This document shows positions 1-5,933 of a DNA stretch of 8,734 nucleotides, piece by piece. Both the position numbers and the translations under genes were made by a program. The DNA comes from Candidatus Omnitrophota bacterium. Lineage in GTDB: Bacteria; Omnitrophota; Gorgyraeia; Gygaellales; Profunditerraquicolaceae. The DNA lies in NCBI GenBank assembly GCA_028714055.1, contig JAQTNB010000037.1:1-8734 (forward strand), given 5' to 3'. Under the pieces are notes generated by a model, which saw only the letters and a list, made by a program, of their open reading frames with translations, made no database searches and had not been told where the DNA came from. Within the stretch, counting starts at the first letter, position 1. Each line of letters starts with the position of its first letter.

Positions 1-293
1 TCTTCCGGCATTGCGCTGGGATGCGGGCCTCCCATGACAGTTAAAATCCCCTTCCTGCGGCAGGTATCGGCTATGCGGTATGCGTCTGTTGCCATGGGGG
101 TCATGCAAGAGACTCCAACAACATCCGGGCGGCTTCGGGTAATTTCTTTAAAAACATCCTCCCCGGCCAGCTGGTCGATGATCGCGACCTCGATGCCGTT
201 TTGCTCAAGGTATCCGGCAATATAGCCAAGGTTTAACGGCTCTACGGTAGCCCCTGCTCCCTTTACCGCCGGATTGATCAAGGCGACCTTCAT
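1..293 (-). CDS. B12-binding-domain radical SAM protein, N-terminal fragment (runs off left edge)
   Basis: Only the first 97 codons are present, because the gene continues past the left edge. They read as a Rossmann-like cobalamin-binding domain of the kind that precedes a radical SAM core in enzymes such as BchE or HpnP. Visible features are the first strand MKVALINPAV, a helix NLGYIAGYLEQNG (21-33), strand IEVAIID (34-40), DVVGVSCMTP (57-66), and the family-typical VMGGPHPSAMPE at the cut end. In known members this domain holds cobalamin and the downstream radical SAM domain performs methylation, cyclisation or oxidation of an unactivated carbon. The ATG at 291-293 lies 1 nt after the stop of the upstream radical SAM gene, so translation is probably coupled; a GGGAAAG stretch sits just before it. 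The radical SAM domain itself is outside the window, so its presence is inferred from the family. Confidence 0.85.
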   Translation of the reverse strand, partial: MKVALINPAVKGAGATVEPLNLGYIAGYLEQNGIEVAIIDQLAGEDVFKEITRSRPDVVGVSCMTPMATDAYRIADTCRRKGILTVMGGPHPSAMPE

Positions 294-294
294 A

Positions 295-1389
295 TCAGCT
301 TTCCCAAATGGAAGTCCGCGTAAGATTACAATACCATCTTCCCGGCGTCATGCCGCAATGGTAATAAGATCTCCTGCCGCGTAATTTCTGGTACCTTTTG
401 TTATTCCATATCTTCTTAAAATCTCCGCCCTTATATCTGCCCATTTTCAGATACCCCTGGCAACATGCCATTACCGTACCGTCTGTCCTGATCAAAGTCT
501 GTATCCAGGGATGAGGGCAGTTGCCGTTATACGGGTTGTATTTTTCCAGGTAGCGGGGAACGTATCTATCGATAGCGAGGCTGAAATCATTCCAGTTATG
601 CGCCTTTTCTATCTCGAGCGGGCCGATCCTTTTCTGGCAGGAAAAACGTATCTTGTGCGCGTCGGCAAAAGCCTTGGCATCCATTAATATTCGGTATGCT
701 TTCGTGGCTACCGTTGAGAGGTAAAATTTTTTTTCAAATACGTTCCTGTCGCAGTTATTGAAAAAAACGTCGTTTATCTCGTGGTCTTTGGCGAATTTCA
801 CGATATTGACCGCCTGGTCAATGTTAAACGGAGCACAGGTGCAGGCAAGGCGCATATGGAACCGGGGATTATTGACCTTTTTTTTATAATAGTTGAACCG
901 TTCGATATTGCCGATCAGATTTTCAAACCGGGCGCCCCGCCTTATTTTTTCATACAGGCCTTTGCTGGCCGCCTCCAGGGATATATTGACAAAAAATCCC
1001 AGCTCCACCATGAGCCTGACCGTCTCCTCCCTGATATTGGCGGCGTTCGTAAATATTACCGGTAAAAAGTGGTATTTTTGCGATGAACGTATCATCTCAT
1101 GGAAGTTATGCGCAAGCGTAGACTCCCCTCCGACGAAAAAATCCACCTCCGAGGCATACGGGAACAGCTCCTTTTCTATTGCAGAGAATAAGCCCATAGG
1201 CATATCCACCCTGCTTTTATGCCTGGACTTGCTGCAGATAATACAGTCCAGGTCGCAGCGCTGAGTCGCCTCGACATAAACTTTCAAAGGGTACGATCCC
1301 AATACCGACTTCTTCTGCTTCATCTCTTCTATGTTGAGCAGGGCATTCTGATATGATCTTTGGCTTTTTAATTCTTCGACGGTCAGCAT
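295..1389 (-). CDS. Radical SAM protein with SPASM-like C-terminal domain
   Basis: This 364-aa protein should bind a [4Fe-4S] cluster and cleave S-adenosylmethionine to start radical chemistry. The canonical CX3CX2C motif is at C45, C49 and C52 (QRCDLDCIICSKS), and a GGES motif at 88-91 matches the SAM-binding GGE motif. The C-terminal part carries further cysteines (C291, C309, C310, C345, C354) around DGTVMACC and KKIWNN, the pattern of a SPASM/twitch domain holding auxiliary Fe-S clusters. SPASM members modify peptides or proteins, or act on sugars and nucleotides; the substrate here cannot be read from sequence. It is the middle gene of a three-gene run, 6 nt after the preceding gene. An AAGGA stretch lies about 13 nt before the ATG. 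No signal peptide is seen, so it should be cytoplasmic. Confidence 0.9.
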   Translation of the reverse strand: MLTVEELKSQRSYQNALLNIEEMKQKKSVLGSYPLKVYVEATQRCDLDCIICSKSRHKSRVDMPMGLFSAIEKELFPYASEVDFFVGGESTLAHNFHEMIRSSQKYHFLPVIFTNAANIREETVRLMVELGFFVNISLEAASKGLYEKIRRGARFENLIGNIERFNYYKKKVNNPRFHMRLACTCAPFNIDQAVNIVKFAKDHEINDVFFNNCDRNVFEKKFYLSTVATKAYRILMDAKAFADAHKIRFSCQKRIGPLEIEKAHNWNDFSLAIDRYVPRYLEKYNPYNGNCPHPWIQTLIRTDGTVMACCQGYLKMGRYKGGDFKKIWNNKRYQKLRGRRSYYHCGMTPGRWYCNLTRTSIWES

Positions 1390-1395
1390 CTTATC

Positions 1396-2457
1396 TTAAC
1401 GTTTCCTTAGGAACTGAGCAAAATGAGCGGGCGAAAATTTGCATAAAGCGCAAAATTCTCTGTTTCCGAGCAGGTTATCTCCCCTTACCGTCCGCCTGGC
1501 GCGGACCATCTCAGGGGAATTCCACAAATCCTTGATACTGCTTTCAGATACATTTCCATAATGATGGGCTTGTTTATCGGCCACAAAACAGCAGAAATAG
1601 GCGTTCCCGTCGCAATCGACGCGGAATGTGTCCCAAAGGTCGTTGCAGTACTCCTGGGGCTTTTGTTTTTCGTCAAAGGTCTCTCTGTCATAGAGGGAAT
1701 ACGTATCGATCTCCGTAGCCCATCTGCTTCTTTGTACTTTGCCTTCGGGGATCTGGAAAAAATTCTCCACGAAATAATCCACCCCGAGCCGCTTTGCGGC
1801 CTGACGGGCCATGCCGATCTCCTGTTCATTATACTTATTGACCAGGTATTGCCAGGCAATGATGGGGGTCTTGCGTTTAAGCCGTTTGCGGGCACTGATG
1901 AGCATTTCGATGTTCTTGAATACCCGGGTAATATCGCCCCCCACCCTGTATTTCTCATACGACGCTTGCGTGCAGCCATCCACGGAAAAAACAAGGTTAA
2001 ATAAGCCTGCCTTGACCAGTCCCTCGGCAAGGCCCTCATCCATGATATTCAAATTTGTGTGTATGCTCGATACAATGCCCTTAGAGGTGCTGTATTCGAT
2101 CATCCTGGCTATATCCTTGTTCAGCAGCGGTTCGCCGTATAGAAACAATCCTACCCCGATGACGTACGGGTATGTCTCGTCGATAAGGGCTTTATACTTT
2201 TCAAAATCCATAAACTGATTCTTTAGCTTCCTCTCCCCGCTGCCGCAGGGGCAAAAGGGGCATTGCAGATTGCATATCGATGCGGATTCCACGAACAAAA
2301 ATACGGGTTTTGAAATGCAGCGTGAAGCTTTTAATTTGAGGCTGATATACGCCAGGAGGCGATTCCAGGACCGGATGAGCGTCAAGCGTATGTCGTGGGT
2401 CAAAATATACCGTGCAATAATACGGGCTTGATTAAATTTGCTTCCGCAATATTTCAT
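1396..2457 (-). CDS. Radical SAM protein with SPASM-type C-terminal domain
   Basis: This 353-aa protein has CX3CX2C at C62, C66 and C69 (ASICNLQCPFCPCGSG), followed by YGEP (107-110) in the position of the GGE motif and an SVDG strand (158-161). The C-terminus has SPASM features: C271 (EYCNDLW), DCDGNAYFCC (C282, C289, C290), GNVSESSIKDLWNSPE, and a final CALC pair (C336, C339), consistent with auxiliary Fe-S cluster binding. About 50 basic and hydrophobic residues precede the core. I keep the ATG at 2455-2457 because the next in-frame Met (M83) would remove the cluster cysteines. A GGAAGG stretch lies roughly 11 nt upstream. It is the first gene of the tight minus-strand run. The two SPASM proteins share only motif-level similarity, so they look like different family members rather than a recent duplication. 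The substrate is unknown. Confidence 0.9.
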   Translation of the reverse strand: MKYCGSKFNQARIIARYILTHDIRLTLIRSWNRLLAYISLKLKASRCISKPVFLFVESASICNLQCPFCPCGSGERKLKNQFMDFEKYKALIDETYPYVIGVGLFLYGEPLLNKDIARMIEYSTSKGIVSSIHTNLNIMDEGLAEGLVKAGLFNLVFSVDGCTQASYEKYRVGGDITRVFKNIEMLISARKRLKRKTPIIAWQYLVNKYNEQEIGMARQAAKRLGVDYFVENFFQIPEGKVQRSRWATEIDTYSLYDRETFDEKQKPQEYCNDLWDTFRVDCDGNAYFCCFVADKQAHHYGNVSESSIKDLWNSPEMVRARRTVRGDNLLGNREFCALCKFSPAHFAQFLRKR

Positions 2458-2516
2458 TTGAGAGGATGCCTTCCCGGTATATAGACATTGTGAGGAGGGG
2501 GATAACCCTTTGCATT

Positions 2517-2559
2517 ATTATAACTCCGCTATAATGTTTTTCCAGCCTATTAATACCAA
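2517..2559 (-). promoter_or_regulatory. Candidate sigma-70-like promoter(s) for the radical SAM operon
   Basis: On the minus strand a perfect TATAAT (-10) lies at 2522-2517 with a weak -35 CTGGAA 17 nt upstream (2545-2540). An overlapping alternative is TTGGTA (2559-2554), 17 nt spacer, CATTAT (2536-2531). Both sit just after the tRNA terminator and 60-75 nt ahead of the first radical SAM ATG, so one of them probably drives the run. Which one is used cannot be decided from sequence. Confidence 0.4.
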
Positions 2560-2577
2560 GTGTGCCGGCGAAACGGC

Positions 2578-2608
2578 AAAAAAAACCTGATTAGCCGTGC
2601 TAATCAGG
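2578..2608 (-). terminator. Intrinsic terminator downstream of tRNA-Gln
   Basis: On the minus strand a perfect 10-bp stem CCTGATTAGC / GCTAATCAGG with a 3-nt loop (ACG) is followed at once by eight T residues (complement of 2578-2585). This is a textbook Rho-independent terminator. It ends the tRNA-Gln transcript, and also any read-through from the sulfatase-fold gene further upstream, since no other terminator is visible between that gene and this point. The 2609-2684 stretch between the terminator and the next hairpin shows nothing recognisable. Confidence 0.85.
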
Positions 2609-2684
2609 GTACTCTATCAACGTTGGCTCTTCGCCTCATCATTCCGAAAATCTCTTCGCAATTTTCAGGATGGGCTTTAAAGAT

Positions 2685-2717
2685 GAATTTGCCCGCCTTA
2701 AAAAGGCGGGCAAATTC
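2685..2717. repeat. Perfect 15-bp inverted repeat directly after tRNA-Gln
   Basis: GAATTTGCCCGCCTT (2685-2699) pairs perfectly with AAGGCGGGCAAATTC (2703-2717) around a 3-nt AAA loop. In the minus-strand transcript the hairpin starts 2 nt after the tRNA discriminator base. No T tract follows it on either strand, so it is not a standard intrinsic terminator. It could be a 3' trailer structure affecting tRNA maturation, or a copy of a dispersed palindromic element. The sequence alone cannot separate these. Confidence 0.75.
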
Positions 2718-2719
2718 TA

Positions 2720-2790
2720 CTGCCCCGCATGGACTCGAACCATGATACCTAGATCCAGAGTCTAGTGTCCTACCATTAGACGACAGGGCA
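2720..2790 (-). tRNA. tRNA-Gln (anticodon CUG)
   Basis: The minus strand folds into a full cloverleaf of 71 nt. The acceptor TGCCCTG/CGGGGCA has 7 pairs including one T-G, and the D arm is GTCT-AATGGTA-GGAC. The anticodon arm is CTAGA-CTCTGGA-TCTAG with CTG at positions 34-36, followed by a 4-nt variable loop. The T arm is CATGG-TTCGAGT-CCATG, and the discriminator is G73. CTG reads the glutamine codon CAG, and both G73 and the weak first U-A acceptor pair are known glutamine tRNA features. The CCA end is not encoded (the next bases are TAG), so a CCA-adding enzyme must supply it. The gene has its own upstream promoter and a downstream terminator. Confidence 0.95.
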
Positions 2791-2824
2791 AAAAGCCTGC
2801 ACACACCGGTAATTTTATGGAACA

Positions 2825-2853
2825 ATTATACCCTAAGCCGGGGGGGACGTAAA
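2825..2853 (-). promoter_or_regulatory. Probable tRNA-Gln promoter
   Basis: Minus-strand TATAAT at 2830-2825 is preceded by TTTACG (2853-2848; 4 of 6 matches to TTGACA) with a 17-nt spacer. Transcription would start near 2818, giving a 5' leader of roughly 28 nt before the mature tRNA. The spacer contains a run of seven C residues. The element sits between the stop of the sulfatase-fold gene and the tRNA, and there is no terminator in between. Confidence 0.6.
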
Positions 2854-2866
2854 GAGAGTATTTGGC

Positions 2867-4408
2867 TCAATTGCCCGGGCGCGCAAAGAGCTTTTTATCG
2901 TTGCACAAGCCGAATCTGTCCCGGAGTTTTTTCCTTAATTTTGCGGCGACACGCGTTTTTTTTGCAATCAGATTTATCTTCTCCTGCGGGTCTCTTGTAA
3001 GATCGAAAAGCTGCGCTCCGGTATCGGTGCCGTAGCACAGTGATTCCCCGGGCAATATCAACTTCCATTGACGCGATCGGATGTATAAAAGCCCGCCGAC
3101 GCTCTGGCCGTATACATAATCGTGGCGATTGGCCCCAGGGGAATCGGCCATCACCCCTGCCAGGCTTATACCCTGTACCTGGGAGGGGATAGGCACACCC
3201 AGCAGGTCAAGCAGGGTGGGGAATATATCGATACTCTGAGCAAGGTCATTGATAACAACGCTCTCCTGATGCCCGGGAAGGTGAAAGATAAGCGGGATAT
3301 GTATTGATTCGTCAAAAAGAGGACCCAGGTGGCCTAAACGGCCGTGTTCGAAAAATTCGTTCCCGTGGTCTGCGGTTATCACGATCACGGTATTTTGATC
3401 CAGGCCCTTTTTCTCAAGGAGCGCGTGCAATCCTGCCATATAATTTTGATCAAAGTCAAAAAGTGCGCTATCAAGAAAACCAAGGAACCCTTGCGTTGCT
3501 TCTTCCCCGTAAGAGGCAAACGCCTTCTCCAGCCCCCCGGTCACTGCCTCAAGCATATAAAGCTTCTGCTGGCTCTGAGGCGCTCGGTACATAAGTTCTT
3601 TGTACCGCTCTGCCGAATAAGGTTCCATAAGCAAATCCCAGTTTTGCTCGATCCAATCCTTTCCCAAAAAGTCATAAAGTCCTTCCCGCTTGTTCCGCAG
3701 GTCGCTCTGAAATCCTTGCCAACCATTAACGCGGGCATCTTCGACTTTTTGCAAAAATGATTTTGGTATCCTTGCGAATATTTTGTTCTCAAATTGATTG
3801 CCGATAAAGTCTTTTTCATGAGTGGCGTAGGAATGGACGGCGATAAAAAACGGCTTTTCCCCGTTTTGCTCGATCCACTGGAAGATTCTTTCCGGCCTGA
3901 TCTCAACCCCTTCTTCAAACCCCTTCAACAAGCCGGGAGCAGATCCAGAATGCGGATCACGCAGGTAACCAAACCATGCCGTTTGATACCCTTGAAGCCG
4001 CAAAACCTCTGCCAGTGTATAAGCCTGCTCAGGAACGCTATCCCTGAATATATGCCGTGTTTGATGCACAAACGGATACAGCGACGTAAAGAGAGACGTT
4101 ACGCTTGGCAATGTCAGATGAGACTGGCTGAAGGCATTGGTAAAAACAACCCCTCGCTGCGCTAATGCATCGATATGGGGAGAGGTGTCTTGCGACGGAG
4201 TGTAGCAACCAAGGCGCTCGGGACGCAGGGCATCCAGTATGATCAGTATGACATTGGCTTTTTGATAGGCTGCCGCGGCAGGCACAGCGCGTTCTTTTGC
4301 ACACGCTGCCCCGCAAAAAAAACCAAAAACCAAAAAGACGGCAGCGAAGGAAGCCGTCTTGCGATATATGCCGGTATGGACCGGCATTGGTGAATTATTT
4401 TTCATCAT
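2867..4408 (-). CDS. Exported sulfatase-fold (alkaline phosphatase superfamily) protein with Thr in the nucleophile position
   Basis: This 513-aa protein has a signal peptide (basic n-region, core TASFAAVFLVFGFFCGAA, likely cleavage after ACA at residue 37), so it should act in the periplasm. The sulfatase fold is clear: NVILIILDALRPER supplies a metal-binding Asp (D59), ITADHG gives D347/H348, then SIDIFPTLLDLLG (392-404), WKLIL (448-452) and the C-terminal signature LFDLTRDPQEK with NLI (467-481). At the C/S-x-P-x-R site the sequence reads T99-L-P-S-V, so the formylglycine Cys/Ser and the following Arg are absent. A Thr nucleophile is known in phosphoethanolamine and phosphoglycerol transferases of this superfamily, so a phosphate ester may be the substrate. 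The start is the ATG at 4406-4408 (or the adjacent ATG 4403-4405). The frame stays open to a GTG at 4505-4507, but a strong promoter lies inside that extension. The gene is divergent from the ASST-like gene. Confidence 0.85.
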   Translation of the reverse strand: MMKNNSPMPVHTGIYRKTASFAAVFLVFGFFCGAACAKERAVPAAAAYQKANVILIILDALRPERLGCYTPSQDTSPHIDALAQRGVVFTNAFSQSHLTLPSVTSLFTSLYPFVHQTRHIFRDSVPEQAYTLAEVLRLQGYQTAWFGYLRDPHSGSAPGLLKGFEEGVEIRPERIFQWIEQNGEKPFFIAVHSYATHEKDFIGNQFENKIFARIPKSFLQKVEDARVNGWQGFQSDLRNKREGLYDFLGKDWIEQNWDLLMEPYSAERYKELMYRAPQSQQKLYMLEAVTGGLEKAFASYGEEATQGFLGFLDSALFDFDQNYMAGLHALLEKKGLDQNTVIVITADHGNEFFEHGRLGHLGPLFDESIHIPLIFHLPGHQESVVINDLAQSIDIFPTLLDLLGVPIPSQVQGISLAGVMADSPGANRHDYVYGQSVGGLLYIRSRQWKLILPGESLCYGTDTGAQLFDLTRDPQEKINLIAKKTRVAAKLRKKLRDRFGLCNDKKLFARPGN

Positions 4409-4466
4409 AGCAAACCCCGAACCTGGCGCCCTGCCAGAATGAGATAATAGAAAGAAAGGCACACCC

Positions 4467-4495
4467 ATTATATATGCGGCAAAGAGTACTTTCAA
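4467..4495 (-). promoter_or_regulatory. Strong sigma-70-like promoter for the sulfatase-fold gene
   Basis: TTGAAA (4495-4490; 5 of 6 matches) and a perfect TATAAT (4472-4467) are separated by 17 nt on the minus strand. Transcription would start near 4460, leaving a leader of about 50 nt before the ATG at 4408. This position rules against both the GTG at 4507 and the in-frame ATG at 4468, which overlaps the -10. A second minus-strand TATAAT (4520-4515) further upstream has only a poor -35 and could be an auxiliary site. Confidence 0.65.
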
Positions 4496-4549
4496 CACGA
4501 ATGTCACCGGTAAAATTATACCCCGCTATTCAAACACAGCGAAAACAGC

Positions 4550-4578
4550 TTGCCAATAGATGCATATCGGAATAAAAT
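4550..4578 (+). promoter_or_regulatory. Strong sigma-70-like promoter for the ASST-like operon
   Basis: TTGCCA (4550-4555; 5 of 6 matches to TTGACA) and TAAAAT (4573-4578; 5 of 6) are spaced 17 nt apart. Transcription would begin near 4585, only about 11 nt before the ATG, leaving just room for the AGG at 4587-4589 as a weak ribosome binding site. The -35 lies 54 nt from the -35 of the divergent promoter, close enough for a shared regulator, although I see no convincing operator palindrome between them. Confidence 0.6.
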
Positions 4579-4595
4579 AATTTTGCAGGCAAACC

Positions 4596-5933
4596 ATGCC
4601 TAAACGCCGTATAATACGCATATCGATCCTGTTATCTTGCTACTCTGCCGTGCTTTTTCCCGCAGTTTGTTTCTGCCAAACCCTGCCTCAAGAAACACTC
4701 GATACAATCTATGCGGAAGCAAGCCAGGATATGGCTGCTGGGCGCTTTGTAGAAGCATTGCATAAATTCAAGAAAACGCTTGATCGCGATGGCAATAACG
4801 AATATGCCGTAAGAATGCTCAATCTTGCCAGGGAACGGCAGGAGGCGCTGACAAAGAAAACAGTGACTTCCAAAACGCCAGACCCCAAAAAATCCGGCCT
4901 CAGGATATATACGCCGGGGAAATGCTTCAACGGATACACCTTATTTGCGCACCGGAACCTGAAAATCGAAAGCGTTGCGAATACGCTGCTGCCCATATAT
5001 CTGGTGGATATGCATGGCTCCATCGTTCACGAATGGATGGTCGAGGAAGACACGATCTCCGCATCCCTGAAGCCGGACGGGACCCTGGCCTATATTAACG
5101 GAGAGGCCCTCTGTGAGGTCGATCCCGAAAGCAATACCATCACCCGCTTTGAGGGAATGATCGACCATACCTTCCAGGCGCTTTCCGGCGGGTATTACCT
5201 GATCAGCCGCAATGAATCAGGAAATCCAAACACCGGGACACCGGAACTTCCGCGCATAGAGATCATTAAGCCGCCTGAAAAAATCAGCTGGAGATGGGAA
5301 GGTGAGGCACACATCCAGGAGCTAGAGCGCGTGGCGGTGACCACAATCATCCCTCAAGGGTGGTGGGCAAACAATAACGCCTGCGAGGTGCTGAATGATT
5401 CGCCTGCGGCGAAAGGGAATAGTTCTTTTCGCAAAGGAAACATACTCTTCAGTTTTAGCGCGCTCAATATTATCGGGGTCCTGGATTATCCGAACGGCAA
5501 TGTCCTCTGGGCATGGCCCTGCGCTGAAGTGATAGTCGAAGGGCACCATGCGACAACCATGCTCCCCAGCGGAAATATCCTCATCTTTGACAACGGGATA
5601 CACCGGGGCTGGTCAAGGGTGGTCGAACTCAACCCCATAACCGAATGCATGGAATGGGAATACCATGCTGAACCGAAAGAAAGCTTCTTTAGCAAAACGA
5701 TGTCTTCGGCCCAAAGGCTCCCTAACGGCAATACCCTGATCTGTGAAGCAGAGAAAAACAGGATATTTGAAATTACCCCCGAAGGAGAGATCGTCTGGGA
5801 CTTTATCAGCGATTTCAACACGAAAACAGGATGCGACCTTATATACCGGGCAACCAGGTACTCTCCCGGATACGTGCAGCCGCTGCTCGAAAAACTAAAA
5901 AAATCAAAGGAGCGAAGATGGCAAAAAAAATGA
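4596..5933 (+). CDS. Exported TPR plus arylsulfotransferase (ASST)-like beta-propeller protein
   Basis: This 445-aa protein starts with a signal peptide (MPKRR followed by a hydrophobic core to about residue 27). A TPR-like helical pair follows (about 34-85; FVEALHKFKKTLDRDGNNEYA), then a charged linker and repeated propeller strands: LKPDGTLAYIN (158-168), YPNGNVLWAW (298-307), LPSGNILIFDNG (323-334), LPNGNTLICE (375-384) and TPEGEIVWDF (394-403). The EGHHAT motif (H317, H318) ahead of GNILIFDNG is typical of the arylsulfotransferase family, whose studied members pass a sulfuryl group from one phenol to another through a catalytic His. I infer this family from the motifs, but activity is not assured because many propeller relatives are non-catalytic. 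It is the first gene of a two-gene operon, overlapping the next gene by 16 nt, with its own strong promoter. Confidence 0.75.
   Translation: MPKRRIIRISILLSCYSAVLFPAVCFCQTLPQETLDTIYAEASQDMAAGRFVEALHKFKKTLDRDGNNEYAVRMLNLARERQEALTKKTVTSKTPDPKKSGLRIYTPGKCFNGYTLFAHRNLKIESVANTLLPIYLVDMHGSIVHEWMVEEDTISASLKPDGTLAYINGEALCEVDPESNTITRFEGMIDHTFQALSGGYYLISRNESGNPNTGTPELPRIEIIKPPEKISWRWEGEAHIQELERVAVTTIIPQGWWANNNACEVLNDSPAAKGNSSFRKGNILFSFSALNIIGVLDYPNGNVLWAWPCAEVIVEGHHATTMLPSGNILIFDNGIHRGWSRVVELNPITECMEWEYHAEPKESFFSKTMSSAQRLPNGNTLICEAEKNRIFEITPEGEIVWDFISDFNTKTGCDLIYRATRYSPGYVQPLLEKLKKSKERRWQKK
5907..5912 (+). promoter_or_regulatory. Shine-Dalgarno site that fixes the start of the downstream gene
   Basis: AAGGAG lies 5 nt before the ATG at 5918-5920, ideal spacing. 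It sits inside the 3' end of the ASST-like gene. It favours this start over the longer in-frame ATG at 5831, which would add 29 basic residues ahead of the signal peptide, and over the ATG at 5930 that overlaps the TGA stop. Confidence 0.75.

Noticed and set aside
1561..2004. 147-codon plus-strand ORF opposite the radical SAM gene.
   Set aside because: It is antisense to a well-supported coding region, with no ribosome binding site or recognisable motif.
1485..2039. 184-codon minus-strand ORF inside the first radical SAM gene.
   Set aside because: It lies in another frame of a gene with clear radical SAM and SPASM motifs, has a biased Arg/Ser/Pro-rich composition, and shows no family signature.
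2432..2515. 27-codon minus-strand ORF (MQRVIPLLT...) overlapping the start of the first radical SAM gene, considered as a precursor peptide.
   Set aside because: Its ATG overlaps the best -10 candidate, it has no Shine-Dalgarno site, it contains no Cys or typical core residues, and it ends inside the next gene.
2604..2825. 73-codon minus-strand ORF spanning the tRNA region.
   Set aside because: It is a translation of the tRNA-Gln gene and its flanking hairpin; the cloverleaf explains the sequence.
3344..3760. 138-codon plus-strand ORF opposite the sulfatase-fold gene.
   Set aside because: It is antisense to a conserved coding region and shows no domain or signal.
4306..4315. CTGCCCCGCA matching the end of the tRNA-Gln gene (2720-2729), considered as an attachment-site remnant.
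   Set aside because: It is only 10 nt, lies inside the signal-peptide coding region of the sulfatase-fold gene, and there is no integrase or mobile gene; chance explains it.
5486..5821. 111-codon minus-strand ORF opposite the ASST-like gene.
   Set aside because: It is a shadow of the propeller repeats on the other strand, with no ribosome binding site or family feature.
5831..5917. Upstream in-frame extension of the unknown exported gene.
   Set aside because: It would add 29 basic residues before the signal peptide and lies wholly inside the ASST-like gene, whereas the ATG at 5918 has an ideally spaced AAGGAG.
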